The notes below the pieces were generated by a model. It had not been told where the DNA came from and ran no database searches. It saw only the letters and a program-made list of their open reading frames with translations. 10,782 nt of DNA. Origin: an uncultured Bacilli bacterium. Its GTDB lineage: Bacteria > Bacillota_I > Bacilli_A > RF39 > UBA660. The stretch is taken from NCBI GenBank assembly GCA_947625715.1, contig CANQPR010000045.1, positions 1 to 10,782 on the forward strand, given 5' to 3'. This document shows positions 1 through 3,244 of the stretch, piece after piece (positions within the stretch are counted from its first letter, which is position 1; each line of letters opens with the position of its first letter). Position numbers and translations under genes: made by a program.

Positions 1-17
1 ATTACATATTAATAAAA

Positions 18-66
18 AAGATTGTAAAATTCAATTACTTAATATGTAATTAAATCTTACAATCTT
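18..66 (+). promoter_or_regulatory. Nested dyad in the 5' leader of toxin peptide 1
   Basis: A perfect 10-bp stem (AAGATTGTAA at 18-27 with TTACAATCTT at 57-66) encloses a second 6-bp stem (AATTAC 33-38 with GTAATT 46-51). It ends 9 nt before the Shine-Dalgarno of the small hydrophobic ORF at 89. Type I toxin mRNAs are often held silent by 5' structure, so a translational-control role is plausible. The window starts too close upstream to locate the promoter. Confidence 0.45.
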
Positions 67-88
67 ACTATACCAGGTGGTGATATTT

Positions 89-166
89 ATGACAAAAAGA
101 GAATTTTCTCAATTTATTATAATATTACTCCTATTCTTAGTTGTAATTATTTTACTTCTAAAATAG
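89..166 (+). CDS. Small hydrophobic peptide, probable type I toxin (copy 1)
   Basis: This is a 25-codon ORF too short for usual gene callers. The product starts MTKREF and is then almost only I, L, V and F up to a final Lys, so it should form one membrane-spanning helix. The start is preceded by AGGTGGTGA (75-83) at normal spacing. It is followed at once by two hairpins, the second with a T-run. A strong minus-strand promoter at 287-315 points back at it. A paralogue with the same layout lies at 2507-2590 (product starts MNKKDF, then hydrophobic). Short hydrophobic peptides with a convergent, 3'-overlapping antisense RNA are the hallmark of type I toxins such as Fst/par and TxpA/RatA. The family call rests on architecture, not on a sequence match, and toxicity is inferred. 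Confidence 0.7.
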   Translation: MTKREFSQFIIILLLFLVVIILLLK

Positions 167-170
167 CAAA

Positions 171-206
171 AGCATCTGATTTCAACATTTGTTGATTTCA
201 GATGCT
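171..206. terminator. Symmetric hairpin after toxin 1, likely antisense RNA terminator
   Basis: AGCATCTGA...TCAAC pairs with GTTGA...TCAGATGCT around an ATTT loop, with a two-base internal mismatch. On the minus strand it is followed by TTTTGCTATTTT, so it probably ends the antisense RNA. On the + strand it would stabilise the toxin mRNA 3' region. It is the counterpart of 2595-2625. Confidence 0.5.
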
Positions 207-218
207 ATCCTAAATAAG

Positions 219-258
219 GGATTGCATTTGATTAGCCCAATCAAATGTATCCTTTTTT
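219..258 (+). terminator. Rho-independent terminator of toxin 1 mRNA
   Basis: A stem GGAT-GCATTTGATT / AATCAAATGT-ATCC (one bulge, one G.U pair, AGCCC loop) is followed by TTTTTT. It is the equivalent of 2643-2680. Confidence 0.7.
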
Positions 259-384
259 ATTTTATGCAAGTTTCCTTGACAAATACATAATAACATAAAA
301 ACGCACTTTTATCAAGTACGTTATCTATTTTTTGTTATCTATTTTTACTCGAGTTTTCCCGAGTATCAATCAATCTAGTGGAGC
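251..384. repeat. Long direct repeat, copy 1 (partner 2671-2790)
   Basis: From CCTTTTTTATTTTATGC to TGGAGC this 134-bp segment matches 2671-2790 with few substitutions. It carries one extra 14-bp tandem duplication (TTATCTATTTTTTG). The last about 32 bp before the end, through CGAGTATCAATCAATCT, are identical. The end AGTGGAGC corresponds to the 3' terminal bases of ssrA in the other copy (GGTGGAGC on the + strand). It carries the antisense promoter and the 3' hairpin/T-run. Either the TA module was duplicated, or the pair are attachment-site-like ends left by insertion at the 3' end of ssrA. Confidence 0.8.
287..315 (-). promoter_or_regulatory. Promoter of antisense RNA 1
   Basis: Read on the minus strand: -35 TTGATA (310-315), 17-bp spacer, -10 TATTAT (287-292), each five of six matches to consensus. 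The same boxes and spacing recur at 2707-2735, although neighbouring bases differ. That conservation supports function. Confidence 0.75.
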
Positions 385-435
385 TGACTAATCTAAAAAC
401 AAACTATTATGTTTTTAGTTATGGCTTTTTAATTG

Positions 436-726
436 TTATACTACTAAATAACTAAATTTTATCATAATAAGTCCACATTCTAATAATATGAATTTCTTTT
501 TTTCTTCATCTACTTCATAAACAATTCGATGTTGTCTATTAATTCTTCTAGAATAAAGTCCTGATAATTCGCCAGTTAATTTTTCATATGATGGTGGATA
601 ACAAAAAGGATTTTCCATCATTAGATTTAATATATTTTTACAATTTTTATCAAGATTAGAATTTTTTAGTTTTAATTTATCTTTTTCTGCATGTTTAGAA
701 AACTTAATTGTATATATATTTACCAT
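436..726 (-). CDS. yoeB: YoeB/Txe-like toxin, C-terminus displaced to the -1 frame
   Basis: The product (96 residues in the zero frame) has the RelE-superfamily YoeB core: PPSYEKL at 44-50, GELSGLYSRRI at 52-62 and QHRIVYEV at 65-72. Glu48 and Arg67 align with catalytic E46 and R65 of E. coli YoeB, a ribosome-dependent mRNA interferase. The ATG overlaps the upstream antitoxin by 7 nt, typical of coupled pairs. Oddly, the family C-terminus is missing in this frame. From Lys78 the zero frame gives an unrelated hydrophobic tail. The -1 frame after A AAA AAG (496-502) gives EIHIIRMWTYYDKI and a stop at 452, close to the usual W-T-H-Y-D ending, with Tyr in place of the terminal catalytic His. It may be a decayed toxin, a slippage-switched one, or one made by programmed frameshifting. 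Confidence 0.8.
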   Translation of the reverse strand: MVNIYTIKFSKHAEKDKLKLKNSNLDKNCKNILNLMMENPFCYPPSYEKLTGELSGLYSRRINRQHRIVYEVDEEKKKFILLECGLIMIKFSYLVV

Positions 727-977
727 TCTTCATCCTTTTCATATTTTTTTGCTGATTTCCAATTTTCATTTTTTCTTATATTGTTAATATTATCTACATA
801 ACCTGGAATGCTTGATAAAAATAATGTTTCTTCAATATTTTTCCATTCATCTTCAGATATTAATACAGCATTTTTTCCCTTATTATTTACAATAGTAATA
901 GGATTAAAACCTACATTAACATCTGATACCAATTGGTATAAGCTTGCTCTAGCATTAGTTATATTTATTGTACTCAT
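720..977 (-). CDS. yefM: YefM/Phd-family antitoxin
   Basis: The 85-residue protein has the Phd/YefM N-terminal DNA-binding fold: NITNARASLYQLVSDVN at 5-21, then PITIVNNKGKNAVLISEDEW at 26-45. A charged flexible tail rich in K, E and N normally wraps the toxin. Antitoxins of this family neutralise the cognate YoeB/Txe mRNA interferase and autorepress the operon. The start has a good Shine-Dalgarno (AGGTGATT on the minus strand, 982-989). It lies directly upstream of, and overlaps, the YoeB-like gene, with which it forms an operon. The promoter at 997-1025 contains an inverted repeat suited to autoregulation. It appears intact even though its partner is frameshifted. Confidence 0.9.
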   Translation of the reverse strand: MSTINITNARASLYQLVSDVNVGFNPITIVNNKGKNAVLISEDEWKNIEETLFLSSIPGYVDNINNIRKNENWKSAKKYEKDEEW

Positions 978-996
978 TATTAATCACCTCATTTTC

Positions 997-1025
997 ATTG
1001 TAACGTACCTTTTTATATACGTCAA
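997..1025 (-). promoter_or_regulatory. yefM-yoeB promoter with embedded operator
   Basis: On the minus strand TTGACG (1020-1025), 17 bp, TACAAT (997-1002). ACGTA and TACGT half-sites (1003-1007 and 1018-1022) form an inverted repeat spanning the spacer, where a YefM/YoeB repressor complex would block RNA polymerase. The operator role is inferred. Confidence 0.75.
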
Positions 1026-1050
1026 TGCAGTAATTAAATAAGAATGTATC

Positions 1051-1107
1051 AAAAAAGAAGAGTATTAACCTCTCCCAAAATATCAACGAACAAACAAAAA
1101 GTTTGTT
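1051..1107 (-). terminator. Weak hairpins after the 1140-1523 gene
   Basis: Two dyads follow the gene on the minus strand: AACAAAC/GTTTGTT around AAAAA (1089-1107), and a short AGAG/CTCT stem (1059-1073) followed by a T-run (1051-1056 read on the minus strand). Together they may end the transcript, but the second stem is only 4 bp. Confidence 0.35.
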
Positions 1108-1139
1108 TAATACCCCATTGGTGCGAATAACGTAGTAAT

Positions 1140-1523
1140 CTACAACTTTTTTTGATGATTGATTAATTGCATTTTTTTATTACAATCATTAGATAATTCC
1201 TGTTCTATATCTTTAACATTTGTAATTTCAATATATATTGAATCATTTATAGAATCCAGTGAGTTACCAAAAAAATAACTTGATTCAGCAATAGATTTTT
1301 TAGGGAAATAATCACTGGGTTTTGCCAAAACAGGAATTTTTTCACTTTCACTTTGAATCTCAATATACATTTCATCTGAAGTTAATTGACCTAATATTTT
1401 ATCTTCGTTATCGTAATTTTTTTCAGTACAAATACCATATATTAACTGATTTTCATCAATAACTATATTACCTCTATATTCATTTCTACCTGAATTTATT
1501 ATTCTAATATTATATAAATCCAT
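1140..1523 (-). CDS. Uncharacterised 127-residue protein
   Basis: I do not recognise this family. The start MDLYNIRI was chosen over an ATG 21 nt upstream because AGGAGG lies just 5' of it (near 1530-1536); the longer form would place that site inside the gene. The protein has no signal peptide or TM segment. Short alternating hydrophobic stretches (YNIRII, GNIVID, IYIEITNV) suggest a beta-rich cytosolic fold, ending in a Lys/Gln-rich tail. A possible extended -10 (TGATATACT) lies about 20 nt upstream of the Shine-Dalgarno. It stands as a single gene between a type II TA pair and a transglutaminase-like gene on the same strand. A cargo role in the island is possible but unsupported. Confidence 0.65.
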   Translation of the reverse strand: MDLYNIRIINSGRNEYRGNIVIDENQLIYGICTEKNYDNEDKILGQLTSDEMYIEIQSESEKIPVLAKPSDYFPKKSIAESSYFFGNSLDSINDSIYIEITNVKDIEQELSNDCNKKMQLINHQKKL

Positions 1524-1595
1524 AATAATCCTCCTATAAAACATAGTATATCATATTTTTAATTTATTTTATTATTTTGTTTTGACAAAATATTT

Positions 1596-1648
1596 AACCC
1601 CCTAGGTATTTTGACAAGTGTATCAAAATAACCTAAGGGGTTCTTTTT
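1596..1648 (+). terminator. Long, nearly perfect intergenic hairpin with + strand T-run
   Basis: AACCCC-CTAGGT-ATTTTGA pairs with TCAAAAT-AACCTA-AGGGGTT (about 18 bp, one mismatch and one bulge) and is followed by CTTTTTAT on the + strand. The minus strand has only AAATATTTT, so it may weakly end the 1721-2326 transcript too. No + strand gene lies just upstream to explain it. Confidence 0.55.
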
Positions 1649-1720
1649 ATATCAATATTCGAAAAAATTCGAACATATTCGTCACTGGTGCCCTAAAGGA
1701 AGGAGTACGACAACTTTTAT

Positions 1721-2326
1721 TTAATAACTATAATCATATATATGATCTACACCTAATTCCTGTAATTTATAATATTTTTTGAGTACTAACCCAATTTCCT
1801 TTACATTATTATCTGGATATTTAGTCATTAATATATCATCCATAATTTTTAGTTCTACTGGTTCTAAATCATAGCCTACTATTCTAAAGACAAAGTTATT
1901 ATAAGCATCAAATAAATATTCATCGCTATTATCCTTTAAAGTAACAACTACATGATTAGCTGTAAGAGGTGTCGATCTACGCCAAGTATCTGTTTCATCA
2001 GTTTTGACGTATAATAAAGTTGAATTAAAGCCCAATGTTTTCATGATATCATTTATTAATAAGTTTATATGTCGGCAACATCCTACTCCATACATAACTT
2101 GTGCTCCTTCAGCCATATTAGGTAAATTTAAGTAATTAAATGATGATGAATATTTCATGTCACTATTAAAACTAAAGCGTCCATCTTTGAGTAATTTAAC
2201 TATTATGGAATAGCAATCCAAACAATCTTTTATACAATTACTTTGTATATTTTCTTTTAAAGATTGTAAAAAATTTTGATAACAATTATTAATTATTAAT
2301 CTATCATTTTCTGTTAAATAAATCAT
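1721..2326 (-). CDS. Transglutaminase-like cysteine protein
   Basis: The 201-residue product has a transglutaminase-like core: GVGCCRHINLLINDIMKTLGF (81-100) resembles the G-x-C-R/G-x-x-A nucleophile helix, with Cys84 as the likely nucleophile. ANHVVVTL (123-130) supplies His125, and EYLFDAYN (136-143) supplies Asp140, with spacing usual for the Cys-His-Asp triad. Members of this superfamily act as peptidases, amidases or cross-linking enzymes. The substrate here is unknown. There is no signal peptide or TM segment, so it should act in the cytosol. A Cys-rich N-terminal part (C15, C31, C35, C38) is unusual. The start has a strong AGGAGG (2333-2338). It lies alone between the two type I TA copies and could be island cargo. 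The family call is from motifs by eye. Confidence 0.65.
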   Translation of the reverse strand: MIYLTENDRLIINNCYQNFLQSLKENIQSNCIKDCLDCYSIIVKLLKDGRFSFNSDMKYSSSFNYLNLPNMAEGAQVMYGVGCCRHINLLINDIMKTLGFNSTLLYVKTDETDTWRRSTPLTANHVVVTLKDNSDEYLFDAYNNFVFRIVGYDLEPVELKIMDDILMTKYPDNNVKEIGLVLKKYYKLQELGVDHIYDYSY

Positions 2327-2388
2327 TTAAAGCCTCCTAAAATTATATGAAATATTGCCTATGACAATAAGCAAGTATGTTTTTTGAA

Positions 2389-2416
2389 TTGTCAATAAAT
2401 TTATATAAAATATATT
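2389..2416 (+). promoter_or_regulatory. Candidate promoter of toxin 2 mRNA
   Basis: TTGTCA (2389-2394), 16 bp, TATATT (2411-2416) would start transcription near 2423, about 85 nt before the ATG. The leader contains CCTAA/TTAGG and a CCTC that could pair with the GAGG of the Shine-Dalgarno. Confidence 0.5.
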
Positions 2417-2506
2417 GTGTTAAGAACGAATGTTTGGCCTAATTTTATTAGGAATATTTAATAGTTGGGTGCTGCCTCTATCTTTATAGACTGGAGGTGA
2501 TGTTTG

Positions 2507-2590
2507 ATGAATAAGAAAGATTTTTTAATCTTTGCTTTAATCGTTGTCATCCTTTTACTTATAGCATTACTTTTCGTAATTCTAAATTAA
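2507..2590 (+). CDS. Small hydrophobic peptide, probable type I toxin (copy 2)
   Basis: This 27-codon ORF has a good ribosome site (GGAGGTGATG, 2494-2503). The product begins MNKKDF and continues as one hydrophobic stretch of I, L, V, A and F ending in Asn, enough for a single TM helix. It is paralogous to the peptide at 89-166 (same M-x-K-basic-acidic-F start, same size and downstream hairpins), but its nucleotides have diverged more than the antitoxin side. It lies opposite a minus-strand promoter at 2707-2735. Peptides of this type damage membranes when overproduced; that activity is inferred here. It could instead be a small regulatory membrane peptide, but the convergent promoter argues for a type I module. 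Confidence 0.7.
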   Translation: MNKKDFLIFALIVVILLLIALLFVILN

Positions 2591-2594
2591 AAGT

Positions 2595-2625
2595 GCACCT
2601 AACTCAAACAGTTTGAATTAGGTGC
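2595..2625. terminator. Hairpin after toxin 2, likely antisense RNA terminator
   Basis: GCACCTAA-TCAAAC pairs with GTTTGA-TTAGGTGC. On the minus strand it is followed by ACTTTTAATTT. It is the counterpart of 171-206, with the structure kept but the sequence different. Confidence 0.55.
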
Positions 2626-2642
2626 TACACAAATTATTTGGT

Positions 2643-2680
2643 AACACTCAACACTGCAATATTGAATGTTCCTTTTTTAT
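2643..2680 (+). terminator. Terminator of toxin 2 mRNA
   Basis: AACACTCAA pairs with TTGAATGTT (one mismatch) and is followed by CCTTTTTTATTTT, the same tail as at 251-264. Confidence 0.65.
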
Positions 2681-2790
2681 TTTATGCAAATTGCTTTGAC
2701 AAATACATAATAACATAAAAACACACTTTTATCAAGTGCGTTATCTATTTTTACTCGAGTTTTCCCGAGTATCAATCAATCTGGTGGAGC
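2671..2790. repeat. Long direct repeat, copy 2 (partner 251-384)
   Basis: This is the 120-bp version without the 14-bp duplication. It begins in the toxin 2 terminator tail and ends in the last 9 bases of ssrA. It includes the 6-bp dyad TACTCG/CGAGTA (2752-2771), the only hairpin just downstream of ssrA; on the minus strand that dyad is followed by AAAAATAG and so lacks a U-tail. Confidence 0.8.
2707..2735 (-). promoter_or_regulatory. Promoter of antisense RNA 2
   Basis: On the minus strand TTGATA (2730-2735), 17 bp, TATTAT (2707-2712), identical in boxes and spacing to 287-315. It lies about 47 bp downstream of the 3' end of ssrA, on the same strand. Confidence 0.75.
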
Positions 2791-3142
2791 AGAGGAGAAT
2801 TGAACTCCTGTCCAAACAATCCTATGATAAAACATCTACAAGTTTAGTTAGAATTAATTTTAGTATCAGCAATGATTCTAACACATCAAATGCTAATACG
2901 ATCCTTATAAGTATTCTTATAATTTTCTAAGGAAAAAAATTATATATATCTTATATAAATGAACCCTTAAATACCCTATAAGAAAAAGTAAGTAAGAGCC
3001 TTCTCATACCTTAAACTAGGCTGCTACTGGAGCAAAAGAAGCAAACGAATTAGTTTCGTCATTTAATTTTATTTGTACATTTTAAGTATGTCTACTACTT
3101 GCCGTCTTAACTAGTAATTGCTGTCGAAACCTAAACTGCCCC
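2782..3142 (-). ncRNA. ssrA: tmRNA (transfer-messenger RNA)
   Basis: The 5' end GGGGCAG pairs over 7 bp with the 3' end CUGCUCC-A-CCA and contains the G3.U pair required by alanyl-tRNA synthetase. The universal GGTTTCGAC follows the 5' strand. The T arm is AGGAG-TTCAATT-CTCCT, and CCA is encoded. The reading frame of the tag ends DETNSFASFAPVAA followed by TAG (3016-3018). The resume codon lies a few codons upstream of the Asp (3060) and cannot be fixed by eye. tmRNA with SmpB rescues stalled ribosomes and adds the tag, whose hydrophobic-AA end directs the product to ClpXP-type proteases. At 361 nt the length is normal. It is divergent from the surface-protein operon. Confidence 0.97.
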
Positions 3143-3150
3143 ATGAAAAT

Positions 3151-3179
3151 ATATTAGCATATATATAAATAAAAAGCAA
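3151..3179 (-). promoter_or_regulatory. ssrA promoter
   Basis: On the minus strand TTGCTT (3174-3179), 17 bp, TAATAT (3151-3156) preceded by TGC, an extended -10. The first G of tmRNA (3142) lies 9 nt downstream of the -10. Confidence 0.65.
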
Positions 3180-3189
3180 ATGCCAGTTA

Positions 3190-3218
3190 TTGACAAGTTA
3201 ATACTTATATTGTATTAT
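3190..3218 (+). promoter_or_regulatory. Promoter of the cysteine-repeat protein gene
   Basis: TTGACA (3190-3195, perfect), 17 bp, TATTAT (3213-3218). It gives a short leader with GGGGGAGAG just before the ATG at 3245. Confidence 0.8.
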
Positions 3219-3244
3219 AAGGGTGATTTAAATGGGGGAGAGTT

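Larger units (their letters stand above)
165..280 (-). ncRNA. Predicted antisense RNA antitoxin 1
   Basis: The promoter at 287-315 would start a minus-strand RNA near 280. It would run through the complement of both 3' hairpins of toxin mRNA 1 and probably stop after the hairpin at 171-206, giving about 115 nt. It overlaps only the 3' untranslated part of the toxin mRNA, as in 3'-overlap type I systems. No conserved ORF is visible in it. Ends are inferred from promoter and hairpin positions. Confidence 0.6.
2586..2700 (-). ncRNA. Predicted antisense RNA antitoxin 2
   Basis: It would start near 2700 from the promoter at 2707-2735 and end after the 2595-2625 hairpin, about 115 nt. It is complementary to the whole 3' untranslated part of toxin 2 mRNA. 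The two antisense RNAs share their first about 30 nt but differ in the hairpins, which should keep each specific to its own toxin mRNA. Ends are inferred. Confidence 0.6.

Noticed and set aside
362..384. A second tmRNA or tRNA gene at the left repeat
   Set aside because: Only the last about 9 bases of the ssrA end are present; no T arm or acceptor partner follows.
808..1041. A + strand ORF of 77 codons with a hydrophobic stretch
   Set aside because: It lies antisense to the yefM-like gene and its promoter and has no ribosome site.
2736..2930. A + strand ORF of 64 codons
   Set aside because: It is the reverse strand of ssrA, which is firmly identified by its acceptor stem, GGTTTCGAC and T arm.
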